Source of the DNA: Collinsella sp.
GTDB taxonomy: Bacteria; Actinomycetota; Coriobacteriia; Coriobacteriales; Coriobacteriaceae
Direction: 5' to 3'
DNA: 31,609 bases
NCBI GenBank assembly: GCA_018380195.1
Contig: JAGZUC010000025.1
Span: 1 to 31,609, forward strand
This document shows, piece by piece, positions 6,718-13,601 of the stretch. Under the pieces are notes generated by a model. The model ran no database searches and was not told the origin of the DNA. It saw only the letters and a list, made by a program, of their open reading frames with translations. The position numbers and the translations under genes were made by a program. How positions within the stretch are numbered: the first letter of the stretch is position 1; every line of letters begins with the position of its first letter.

Positions 6718-6787
6718 ATAACTGCTCCTTGGACGGGCCGCACCGCGCGGCTCGGGTTCATTGAGATGTGGCGAGATGATAGTTTAC

Positions 6788-6857
6788 CATGGGCAACTAT
6801 TGGCATCGCGCCTAGGACAACTACAATACCCTAGTTGACCGCTAGGACTTTTACAAT
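6788..6857 (+). promoter_or_regulatory. promoter with repeated GGNCAACTW motifs, probable DtxR/MntR-type operator
   Basis: CATGGGCAACTATTG (6788-6802) matches the site ahead of the DtxR-type gene. GGACAACTA (6815-6823) and TAGTTGACC (6832-6840) form an inverted repeat with an 8-bp spacer, and TAGGAC..TTACAAT-type direct repeats recur at 6813-6827 and 6843-6857, exactly 30 bp apart. A plausible promoter is TTGGCA (6800-6805), 16 bp, TACAAT (6822-6827), which the motifs overlap. Binding by the regulator at 227-616 is inferred from the shared motif. Confidence 0.55.
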
Positions 6858-6889
6858 GCTGCCGAAAGACACGAAAGGTTCCATCCGTC

Positions 6890-7978
6890 ATGGATTTGCT
6901 GATTGATATTCTGCTTGACGCCGGCAAGGACACGCTCTCGCTGGTGCCATTCTTGTTGGTGACGTATCTGGCCCTCGAGACACTTGAGCACGTCGCGGGC
7001 GACCGCGTTAACGGGGCCATCAAGCGCGCCGGCGCCGCAGGTCCCGTGGTTGGCTCGTTGCTGGGTATGGTGCCGCAGTGCGGCTTTTCGGCCATGGCGG
7101 CAACGCTGTACGCCGGTCGTGTCGTGACCTTGGGCACGTTGGTGGCGGTGTTCCTTTCGACCTCCGATGAGATGCTGCCGCTGTTGCTCGCCGAGCAGGT
7201 GCCCGTGCAGACCATGGCGATGCTTTTGGCTTCGAAGGCACTGATCGCGCTGGTCACGGGCTTTATCGTGGACGCCGCCATTCGCGGCCTGCGTCGTAAC
7301 GCTCGCGCGCATGCGGCGATTCGCCGTACCGTGCTGGGAACCGCGGCCAACCCGGCCCACGTGAACTGCGCGCACGACGACCACACTGGCGGTGACATCA
7401 TCGACGAGGTGGCCGAGGCGGGCGTGAGCGCCGATCACATCCATGAGCTGTGCGAGCGCGACCATTGCGGTTGCGATGAAGACGAGGACGAGCACGAACA
7501 CGGACATGGCCACGATCACGGTCATGAGGACGAGCATGAACACCATGATGGCCACGGTCACTCCCGCTCTCACGAGGGCGCGCCCCTCCTGTCGATTATT
7601 CGCAGCGCCATCTCGCACACCGTGCAGGTATCGGTATTCATTTTTCTGGTGACGCTGATTCTGGTCGCCGTGCTCGAGACCTTCGGCGAGTCCGCGATCG
7701 AGCAGTTCCTGCGTGGCAACGAGACGCTCGCCGTCCTGGGTTCGGCGCTTGTCGGCCTGATTCCCAACTGCTCGGCCAGCGTCGTCATCACACAACTGTA
7801 CCTGGAAGGCGCGCTGCAGCTGGCCCCGATGCTCGCCGGCACGCTCATCTCTGCTGGTGTGGGCTACCTGGTGCTGTTCCGCACCAACCGCAGCGCCCGC
7901 GAAAACGTCCTGTTCCTGATCATGATGTACGTCATCGGTGCCGGCTGGGGCCTCATCCTCTCCGCCGTTGGCCTTTAA
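6890..7978 (+). CDS. ArsP_2-type 10-TM heavy-metal/manganese exporter with His-rich loop
   Basis: 362 residues with two homologous membrane halves, each holding a proline-cysteine motif: PQCGFSA (62-68) and IPNCSAS in the second half. This fits the putative 10-TM heavy-metal exporter family (ArsP_2, often annotated as putative manganese transporter), related to the ArsP/permease fold. Between the halves, a cytoplasmic loop (about 150-230) contains a very His/Asp/Glu-rich segment (189-229, many HGH and EHEH units) suited to binding Zn, Mn, Ni or Co. Upstream motifs shared with the DtxR/MntR-type gene favour a metal such as Mn, but substrate is unproven. ATG 6890 follows GAAAGG at a rather long 11-bp spacing. 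The gene ends in a hairpin repeat shared with the convergent DUF188 gene. Confidence 0.8.
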   Translation: MDLLIDILLDAGKDTLSLVPFLLVTYLALETLEHVAGDRVNGAIKRAGAAGPVVGSLLGMVPQCGFSAMAATLYAGRVVTLGTLVAVFLSTSDEMLPLLLAEQVPVQTMAMLLASKALIALVTGFIVDAAIRGLRRNARAHAAIRRTVLGTAANPAHVNCAHDDHTGGDIIDEVAEAGVSADHIHELCERDHCGCDEDEDEHEHGHGHDHGHEDEHEHHDGHGHSRSHEGAPLLSIIRSAISHTVQVSVFIFLVTLILVAVLETFGESAIEQFLRGNETLAVLGSALVGLIPNCSASVVITQLYLEGALQLAPMLAGTLISAGVGYLVLFRTNRSARENVLFLIMMYVIGAGWGLILSAVGL

Positions 7979-8009
7979 GTAGATTATTGGGACATGTCTT
8001 ACGATCTAC
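7979..8009. repeat. hairpin repeat with GGGACATGTC core, copy 1
   Basis: GTAGAT...ATCTAC arms (7979-7984/8004-8009) enclose GGGACATGTC. It starts at the base after the exporter stop codon and is related to the next hairpin. Confidence 0.6.
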
Positions 8010-8044
8010 CCCTGTGACCAGGGCATTTCCGCTGCCAAAACAAA

Positions 8045-8081
8045 AAGGTAGATTTCCGGGCATGTCCCGAAAATCTACCTT
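8045..8081. terminator. hairpin repeat copy 2, likely bidirectional terminator
   Basis: The arms 8045-8060 and 8066-8081 pair over 16 bp with one mismatch around loop CATGT. A-rich sequence on the left (CAAAAA) supplies a T-run for minus-strand transcripts. It is located between the convergent exporter and DUF188 genes, and its core resembles copy 1. Confidence 0.7.
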
Positions 8082-8083
8082 GG

Positions 8084-8566
8084 TTAGCGCAGCAGCTCGG
8101 TGAGGTTGCGCTTAAAGCGGGCCCGGTCTTCGCTGGTAAATGCCGCCGGACCGCGAGTGCGACCGCCGGCGCGGCGCACCTTCTTTTCTTCGTGGCGAAT
8201 AAACAGTTGCATGTCGATGGTCGCCTTATCGTAGACGCGCCCGCGCACGCCGATGGCGGCGGCATCGCGCCCGAGCACCATGCTCGCCAAGCCAATGTCC
8301 TGCGTCACGACTACGTCGCCCGCCTGCAGGCGTTCGACAATGGCAAAGTCGGCGCTGTCGGCGCCCACGCTCACATCGAGCGTCGTGACCCAAAATCCGC
8401 GTCGCGCATGCTCGACGTCGCGCGGATCGTCGCGGCGAATGTGGCGTTCCAGGTTCTGTGTGCTGTTGCCGGCGATAACGACGGCGACGCCCGCCCGCCG
8501 CGCGCAGTCAATCGACTCGCGCGTGACCGGGCAGGCGTCTGCATCAATAAAGAGCGTTCGCGGCAT
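8084..8566 (-). CDS. YaiI/YqxD family protein (DUF188)
   Basis: 160 residues matching the UPF0178/DUF188 family in length and motifs: N-terminal IDADACPV (Asp8, Asp10), AGNSTQNL, a central VSVGADSADFAI block and VVTQDIGLASMVL. The arrangement of acidic residues resembles PIN-like nucleases, but the biochemical role of the family is not established. It directly follows the HdeD-like gene: the upstream TAG stop and this ATG are adjacent, with no Shine-Dalgarno, so translation is probably coupled. It ends just before a strong hairpin. Confidence 0.9.
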   Translation of the reverse strand: MPRTLFIDADACPVTRESIDCARRAGVAVVIAGNSTQNLERHIRRDDPRDVEHARRGFWVTTLDVSVGADSADFAIVERLQAGDVVVTQDIGLASMVLGRDAAAIGVRGRVYDKATIDMQLFIRHEEKKVRRAGGRTRGPAAFTSEDRARFKRNLTELLR

Positions 8567-9169
8567 CTAGTGCACCAGTTTGCCAAATTGAATAGCGCGA
8601 ACAATCAGCGTTACGCCAAACACCAGCAGTGCGGCGCCGCTAAAGATGACGAGCATCTTGGCCGACCACAGCGGATAGATAAACACGAACATGCCGGCGA
8701 TGATGGAGAGCGCGCCGCTCAGGATGGCGAGGGCACGGTTGGACGAAAGCTCGGACTCCAGAATGGACATGACACCTTCGACGATCCAGCCAAAGCCGGC
8801 CACGATAACCACCATCGTGGTGAGCGTCGCGGTCGAGAAGGCCTGGTTGCGTAGGATTATGACGCCGCCCAAGATAATGAGTAGGTTGGAGATGATGCTC
8901 GTCACGCGCCAGCCGGTGGGCAGCAGTGGCTCGAAAACAGCGGTAAACAGCCTGATCGCGGCCGTGATCACAAAGTAGAAGCCCAAGACGGTCGTTAGGA
9001 AGACGAGGGACTTGGCGGGCGCAAACAGCAGTGCGATGCCGGCGACGAGCGCCAAGACGCCCGTGATGGCGTAAATCCAGCGTACGGCCTTGACGGCTTT
9101 GCCCGCCATGCTTTTCTCGTCAAATCCAAACTGGCTCGATTTTTGGTCATCGTTCTTAAAGATGCCCAT
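8567..9169 (-). CDS. HdeD-like/DUF308 small membrane protein
   Basis: 200 residues with about six predicted membrane segments in three two-helix repeats of the DUF308/HdeD type, preceded by a hydrophilic N-terminus (about 28 residues, rich in K, D and S). HdeD in E. coli is linked to acid resistance; in actinobacteria the role is unknown. Recurring GxxxxxxAGIALLFAP-type motifs support the assignment. ATG 9169 follows AAAGGAG at 6-bp spacing. It forms a two-gene operon with the DUF188 protein. Confidence 0.8.
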   Translation of the reverse strand: MGIFKNDDQKSSQFGFDEKSMAGKAVKAVRWIYAITGVLALVAGIALLFAPAKSLVFLTTVLGFYFVITAAIRLFTAVFEPLLPTGWRVTSIISNLLIILGGVIILRNQAFSTATLTTMVVIVAGFGWIVEGVMSILESELSSNRALAILSGALSIIAGMFVFIYPLWSAKMLVIFSGAALLVFGVTLIVRAIQFGKLVH

Positions 9170-9357
9170 AATGTCTCCTTTCCGTGCGGCGTAAGCCTTG
9201 ATCGTTACAACCAGTATCGCCTAAAGGCGCTGGCGTATGGGTCGGGGAGGGCGAAACGTAATCCAAAGGTCCCGAATTGTTCCCGTTGTTCCCCACGTCG
9301 CGATTTTCTATTCAACAGGTGTAGAACATTGCAGCCCTGTTCGTTATTGCCTGCGTT

Positions 9358-9376
9358 TTAGGTTAGATTTTCCTAA
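9358..9376 (+). promoter_or_regulatory. iron box (IdeR/DtxR-type operator)
   Basis: TTAGGTTAGATTTTCCTAA agrees at about 16 of 19 positions with the IdeR/DtxR consensus TWAGGTTAGSCTWACCTWA. It ends 28 bp before the nitroreductase start, a normal place for a repressing site. It differs from the GGNCAACTW sites, implying a second regulator of the same family encoded elsewhere. Confidence 0.6.
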
Positions 9377-9404
9377 GGACAATTGGCTTGTATTGGGGGT
9401 CCCT

Positions 9405-10076
9405 ATGAACGAAGCAGTTCCCGAGGCACCGTCGAGTGTCGAATCGATGGCAAAGCAAGGTTGCGAAAAGCTCGGCTTGAACGCGTTTGATGCGTTGGTT
9501 CGCCGCGCCCGTACGTGCCGTCGCTTTGACGAGTCCATGCGCGTGCCGCGTGAGTTTTTGCTCGAGCTGGCAGAGCTGGCTCACCTGACTCCCTGTGGTG
9601 CCAATGCTCAGCGTCTTCGTTTTCATGTGGTGAGCGGTGCCGTGGATTGTGCGCGCGTATTTGATGAGCTTGCATGGGCCGGCGCGCTTAAGGATTGGCC
9701 GGGTCCTGCCGAGGGCGAGCGCCCGACCGGCTACATCGCGATTTTGGCCGAGCGCGCCGTTCCGGGCAAGCCTGCCGCTCCCATTACCGAGGTCGACACG
9801 GGCATTGCCGCGCAGACGATGATGCTTGCCGCCCGTAGCGCCACGCCCGAGGTGGCAGCCTGTATGTTCAAGGCCTTTACGCCCCGCGCGATCGATGCCA
9901 TGGGGCTCGATAACGACAAATATGAGCTCAAGCTGATCATGGCGTTTGGCGTTCCGGCCGAGACACAGGTGATCGATGCGATCGATTCCAACCCCGACGG
10001 CTCCATCAATTATTGGCGCGACGAGGCGCAGGTGCACCACGTACCCAAGCGTTCGCTCGCCGACGTGCTGGTGTAG
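9405..10076 (+). CDS. nitroreductase-family flavoprotein
   Basis: 223 residues from ATG 9405. The pattern of the FMN-dependent nitroreductase fold is visible: RARTCRRFDE (34-43) at the first FMN-phosphate contact, then LTPCGANAQRLRFHVVS (about 61-77) equivalent to the S-x-x-N-x-Q-P-W region, and a C-terminal GVPAE segment. Such proteins reduce quinones, nitro groups or flavins with NAD(P)H. Several members act in ferric reduction, which would suit the iron box upstream. The Cys64 in place of Ser near the flavin is a variation. I chose ATG 9405 (GGGGG ahead) because the longer frame upstream would read through the iron box and has no family similarity. Confidence 0.8.
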   Translation: MNEAVPEAPSSVESMAKQGCEKLGLNAFDALVRRARTCRRFDESMRVPREFLLELAELAHLTPCGANAQRLRFHVVSGAVDCARVFDELAWAGALKDWPGPAEGERPTGYIAILAERAVPGKPAAPITEVDTGIAAQTMMLAARSATPEVAACMFKAFTPRAIDAMGLDNDKYELKLIMAFGVPAETQVIDAIDSNPDGSINYWRDEAQVHHVPKRSLADVLV

Positions 10077-10108
10077 TTGAGTGTCACCGCGGTGTGATCC
10101 GGCGGTAA

Positions 10109-10143
10109 ACCACCACAAAGGTGCCTGTCCCCTTTGTGGTGGT
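10109..10143. repeat. ACCACCACAAAGG hairpin family, copy 1
   Basis: Perfect 13-bp stem (10109-10121/10131-10143) with loop TGCCTGTCC. It lies 33 bp after the nitroreductase stop and 15 bp before the next start. No T-run follows, unlike most copies. Confidence 0.9.
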
Positions 10144-10158
10144 ACGAGGGGAGGGTGT

Positions 10159-10701
10159 GTGGCAGATCTGTATTTGGTTCGGCATGGGCAGACTGAGCTC
10201 AATGTGCAGAGCATTTTGCAGGGCTGGCACGATTCGTCGCTTACGGCGCGCGGGCGCGAGCAGGCGCTGACGGCGCGTACGGCGTTTGCGGCGCGTGGCG
10301 TGGCCTTTGATCATGTGTATTCCTCGCCGTTGGGCCGGGCGCGGCATACGGCCGAGCTTATCGTTGGCGAGAGCCGTTCCATAGAGCTGGTCGATGACCT
10401 GCGTGAGTGGCATTTTGGCTCGCTGGAGGGCACATCAAATCGCGAGATGCCGCCGCAGCCCTGGGGTGATTATCCGGTTGCCTTTGGTGGCGAGTCGGAA
10501 AGTGAGCTTCAGTCGCGCATGGTCGCGGCGCTGTCCCGCATCATGGCCAGGCCGCAGCACAACTGCGTTTTGGCAGTCTCCCACGGCTCTGCCTGCCAGG
10601 AGTTTCTTGAGTATGTGACTGGCGAGGGAGAGCTGCCCGACAACGGTGCCGTGCTTCATTTTGGCTATTGCGACGGGGCGTTTTCGCTTTTGGGTTGGTA
10701 A
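10159..10701 (+). CDS. histidine phosphatase (phosphoglycerate mutase-like), first of a tandem pair
   Basis: 180 residues of the histidine-phosphatase superfamily: LVRHGQT with catalytic His9, the second-shell REWHFGSLEG (general acid Glu region) and AVSHGSA with the second catalytic His. Similar proteins act on small phosphorylated metabolites (alpha-ribazole phosphate, sugar phosphates) rather than glycolytic 3-PG, so the substrate is open. I place the start at GTG 10159, behind GGAGGG: a start further upstream (10081) would make the protein begin inside the hairpin repeat, giving a spurious HHKGACPLCGG leader. The gene is immediately followed by a paralogue. Confidence 0.88.
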   Translation: MADLYLVRHGQTELNVQSILQGWHDSSLTARGREQALTARTAFAARGVAFDHVYSSPLGRARHTAELIVGESRSIELVDDLREWHFGSLEGTSNREMPPQPWGDYPVAFGGESESELQSRMVAALSRIMARPQHNCVLAVSHGSACQEFLEYVTGEGELPDNGAVLHFGYCDGAFSLLGW

Positions 10702-10718
10702 CGAACGAAAGGACCCCT

Positions 10719-11354
10719 ATGAATAAAGATCTGTATCTGGTCCGTCATGGACAGACGATATTCAACCTTAAGCGTATTATTCAGGGGTGGAGTGACTCGC
10801 CGCTTACGCAGTTGGGTTGCGACCAGGCGGCGCGCGCCGGCATGTTTTTACGTGCGCGCGGCATTGAGCCCGATCATGCCTACACCTCCACGCTTCATCG
10901 CACCGAGCAGACTATCGCCAACTTGTGGCCGGGCTTGGCGTACGAGCGCCTGGACGGCCTGCGTGAGTGGTTCTTTGGTGACTTTGAGGCCGAGCGCGTG
11001 ATGCTCATGCCCGAGCGCCCGTGGCGCGACTTCTATCGCCAGTTTGGCGGCGAGGGCCAGATGCAGGTGCGCGAGCGCATGGTGGCGACGCTGACCGAGC
11101 TTATGCAGCGTCCGGACCATACGTGCGTGCTCGCGGTAAGCCATGGCTCGGCCATCAAAGAGTTCATGGACCACGTGAGGGGTGCGGCGGCCGACGAGCG
11201 CGATCGCGTGCCGGGCAACTGCTCAGTGCTGCATTTTGCGTTCGACGATGCGGCCGGTACGTTTGAACTGGTCGAAGTCTTTACGCAGGAAGACTACGCG
11301 CGCGAACTGGGGCTTGAACCGCTTGTGGCTACTGCGGGTCCGCAGCGCGGATAA
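10719..11354 (+). CDS. histidine phosphatase, second of the tandem pair
   Basis: 211 residues, clearly paralogous to the preceding gene (shared LYLVRHGQT, QGW.DS.LT, LREW.FG, VLAVSHGSA). His10 and the later VSHGSA histidine are the expected catalytic pair. It has a longer C-terminus (ELVEVFTQEDYARELGLEP). ATG 10719 follows AAAGGA; a longer frame from 10668 would overlap the upstream gene and lacks similarity. The two genes likely form an operon and arose by duplication; different substrates are likely, but not shown. Confidence 0.88.
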   Translation: MNKDLYLVRHGQTIFNLKRIIQGWSDSPLTQLGCDQAARAGMFLRARGIEPDHAYTSTLHRTEQTIANLWPGLAYERLDGLREWFFGDFEAERVMLMPERPWRDFYRQFGGEGQMQVRERMVATLTELMQRPDHTCVLAVSHGSAIKEFMDHVRGAAADERDRVPGNCSVLHFAFDDAAGTFELVEVFTQEDYARELGLEPLVATAGPQRG

Positions 11355-11393
11355 CGCGAGCACGGCGGCACGGGTCGCCGGCATAACTTCTCG

Positions 11394-11446
11394 ACGCAAA
11401 AGGGGCGGAGATGCATGTACCTGCTGCATCTCCGCCCCCTGTTTGT
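11394..11446. terminator. bidirectional intrinsic terminator
   Basis: GGGGCGGAGATGCA (11402-11415) pairs perfectly with 11425-11438 around a 9-base loop. CAAAA on the left and CTGTTTGTT on the right give T-rich tails in both directions. It sits between the plus-strand phosphatase and the convergent DUF1015-like gene. Confidence 0.9.
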
Positions 11447-11483
11447 TGGGCTGCCGATTTTTGTGCTGGACGGTCTGGTCTTG

Positions 11484-12164
11484 CTAGAACCGCGCGACCT
11501 GGTGCGTGAGCAGACCCGTCGGAACCTGCGGCACGCCGCCGCTGACCTGCGCGGCGGGGAAGAGTACAGCTACGGCAAAGTTGAACGGCTCTTTGCCCGT
11601 GTAGGTGCCGGCGGCACGGGCATCGTCGGTCAGGAGCTGTGATGCCCCGACCAGCGCGGCAGCGTAGGTAGGGTCGTCGACCAGTGCTGGCTCCGGTGCT
11701 TGGTCGAGCATAGCGCGGATGGCCCCGACGGCGTCCTCGCGCTTGACCTCCCACGCGCGGTGCGTAATGCCCGCGGGGTCGGTGACGGCGTAGAGCGACG
11801 CGCCCTCTTTGGCGGCGCCCAGGATGATATCCATGACGGGAGAGGCTTCGTAGACAAGCGTTACGGGACGGGGCTGTACCTTGAGGTCGGCGATTGCGCG
11901 CGCAGCGGCGGTCGTATCGGCGGCAACCGCGTCGCCGCCCGCCAGCGCACCAACCGGGCAGATCGCCACGACACCCGTCACACGTCCCGGCTCGCCCGAG
12001 CATTCGTACACGTAATACGCCGCACCCGGGTCCTTGAGCATCAGACCATCGGCAATGGCTCCGCGCAGAGCATCGTTGCCGCTCAGGATGCTGCCCATTG
12101 CAGGCAGCGCCTCGAGCACGCGGTCCTGAGCCGGGCGGATGCAGGGAAACGGAAGTGCTTTCAT
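11484..12164 (-). CDS. short DUF1015-like protein
   Basis: 226 residues. The N-terminus (LPFPCIRPAQDRVLEALP) and the late block (EPFNFAVAVLFPAAQVSG) resemble the DUF1015 family (N-terminal F.AIRP and C-terminal YF.AVLFP). DUF1015 proteins are usually about 400 residues and carry a conserved DGHHR motif; here the equivalent place reads LVDDPTYAAALVG and the motif is absent, so this is a reduced or divergent member. Genes of this family often lie with serA and serC, which are present 1.5 kb upstream on the same strand, with one peptidase gene between. Function unknown. ATG 12164 is preceded by AGGAC. Confidence 0.6.
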   Translation of the reverse strand: MKALPFPCIRPAQDRVLEALPAMGSILSGNDALRGAIADGLMLKDPGAAYYVYECSGEPGRVTGVVAICPVGALAGGDAVAADTTAAARAIADLKVQPRPVTLVYEASPVMDIILGAAKEGASLYAVTDPAGITHRAWEVKREDAVGAIRAMLDQAPEPALVDDPTYAAALVGASQLLTDDARAAGTYTGKEPFNFAVAVLFPAAQVSGGVPQVPTGLLTHQVARF

Positions 12165-12203
12165 GGGCGGTCCTAACGCACGAGTCGGTTTGTTCGCGGC
12201 TTA

Positions 12204-13424
12204 TTATGCCCCAACTTGGCCGCTCGCGTCCCAGAGCACGTTATCGGCGAGCGCGATTAGCACCTGCTGACAACGAACGATATCGGCGTGGGGCACATAT
12301 TCGTTGGGCTTGTGCGCGAGCGCGAGCGACCCGGGACCGTAGCTCATGCAATTGCGGTTGTCTGTCTTGCCGGCAATGACGGCGGTGTCGGTGTAGCCGG
12401 TAAAGAAGCCGACGGTCGTGTCCGCGTCCGTCACGTCATCGGCGGCACGCTTGAGCGCTGCTAGAAGGGGAGAGTTCGGGTCGCGCTCGATGGCGGGGCG
12501 GTCGCCCGCCACGGTGTAGCTGCCATGGCAACCGGGAACGGCGGCTTCGGCGACGGCGATGGCCTGCTCTACCATGCGCGTCGCGGCGGCCGTATCGGTC
12601 GGCGGGGTCAGACGCATGTCGACCCAGACTTTGGCGCGGTCGGGCACGACATAGGGGCGATATCCGCCCTCGATTTGGCCAAACGTGATGGTCGAAGGCC
12701 CCAGCTCATCGTGCGCGGGCAGCGCCATAAACGCGCGACGGAGCGAACACACGACCTCGGCTATGGCGGCGACGGCATCCGCGCCCTTCCAGGGCTGGCT
12801 CGCATGCGCCGTCACGCCAGCCATTTCAATCTCGAACCACGTGCGCCCCTTGTGCGCCACCTGAATCTGTCCGTCGGTGGGTTCGGTATCCAGCACCCAT
12901 TCGCGCGAACCGACCCAGCCGGCATCAATGGCCGCCTCGGAGCCGCGCATAAAGTCTTCCTCGTCGACCGAGCATATGAGCGAAAAGCCACGTCGGGGCA
13001 GCTCGCCGCTTGCCGTCGCGCGCTCGAGCGTATGGACCAGTGCGGCAATGGCGCAGGCCAGACCACCTTTCATATCGCAGGCGCCGCGGCCATAGAGTTT
13101 ATCGTCGCGCACAACTGCCCCAAGCGGTGCGATGTCTGCGTCCCAGCCATCGCCCAAGGTGACGGTATCCATGTGGCAGATATAGACCAGTCGCGGCTCG
13201 TCGCTTTGGCCCGGCACGGTGACTATAAGGTTGCGGCGCCCGGGCAGCACCTCGAGTTCCTCAACCTGCACGGCATGGAGTACCGGACGACTCAACCGCT
13301 CCAGCTGAGCCTCAACCAGCGCTTTGATATACCGCTCAATTTCATCCTCATACGCGCCCGGGTCTGAGCTGTCGATCCGCACGAGCCCTTGCGTAAGCCG
13401 CCAAGCAAAATCTGTATCAACCAT
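12204..13424 (-). CDS. M20-family metallopeptidase/deacylase (ArgE/DapE/Acy1 type)
   Basis: 406 residues from ATG 13424. The two-zinc M20 active site is visible: ICHMDT (His84, Asp86), GRGACDMKGG (bridging Asp117), VDEED (catalytic Glu155, ligand Glu156), the DTEPTD block near 179-184 and a C-terminal AHKPNEYV histidine. A dimerisation/lid domain begins around residue 190 (HKGRTWFEIEMAGVTAHAS). The family removes acyl groups from N-acylated amino acids or cleaves dipeptides; which of acetylornithine, succinyl-diaminopimelate or another substrate is used cannot be decided from sequence alone. The longer frame beginning at 13571 would run through the serA terminator, so I reject it; GAGG lies 6 bp before ATG 13424. 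Confidence 0.88.
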   Translation of the reverse strand: MVDTDFAWRLTQGLVRIDSSDPGAYEDEIERYIKALVEAQLERLSRPVLHAVQVEELEVLPGRRNLIVTVPGQSDEPRLVYICHMDTVTLGDGWDADIAPLGAVVRDDKLYGRGACDMKGGLACAIAALVHTLERATASGELPRRGFSLICSVDEEDFMRGSEAAIDAGWVGSREWVLDTEPTDGQIQVAHKGRTWFEIEMAGVTAHASQPWKGADAVAAIAEVVCSLRRAFMALPAHDELGPSTITFGQIEGGYRPYVVPDRAKVWVDMRLTPPTDTAAATRMVEQAIAVAEAAVPGCHGSYTVAGDRPAIERDPNSPLLAALKRAADDVTDADTTVGFFTGYTDTAVIAGKTDNRNCMSYGPGSLALAHKPNEYVPHADIVRCQQVLIALADNVLWDASGQVGA

Positions 13425-13501
13425 AGGCACCTCACAGATAGTTAGGTCAACATACAGATTGTATGCCAAGAAGCGGCTCGGTGCATTTAATGGAGCGCTC
13501 A

Positions 13502-13538
13502 CAAAAACAGGGGCGCCTCTCGTGCGAAAGGCGCCCCT
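13502..13538 (-). terminator. intrinsic terminator downstream of serA
   Basis: AGGGGCGCCT (13509-13518) pairs with 13529-13538. On the minus strand the stem is followed by TGTTTTTGTG, a good T-run. It separates serA from the M20 peptidase gene. Confidence 0.88.
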
Positions 13539-13556
13539 GCGGGCATTCAATGTCAG

Positions 13557-13589
13557 TGACGGGCAGGCCACATGGGGAACTGCCCGTCA
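13557..13589 (-). terminator. second hairpin directly past the serA stop
   Basis: TGACGGGCA and TGCCCGTCA form a perfect 9-bp stem with a 15-base loop, 12 bp after the serA stop codon. It lacks a T-run and probably protects the 3' end or assists the following terminator. Confidence 0.6.
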
Positions 13590-13601
13590 GATCAGCCGGC
13601 G

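Noticed and set aside
10081..10158. N-terminal extension of the first histidine phosphatase
   Set aside because: It is translated from the hairpin repeat; GTG 10159 with GGAGGG matches the family start.
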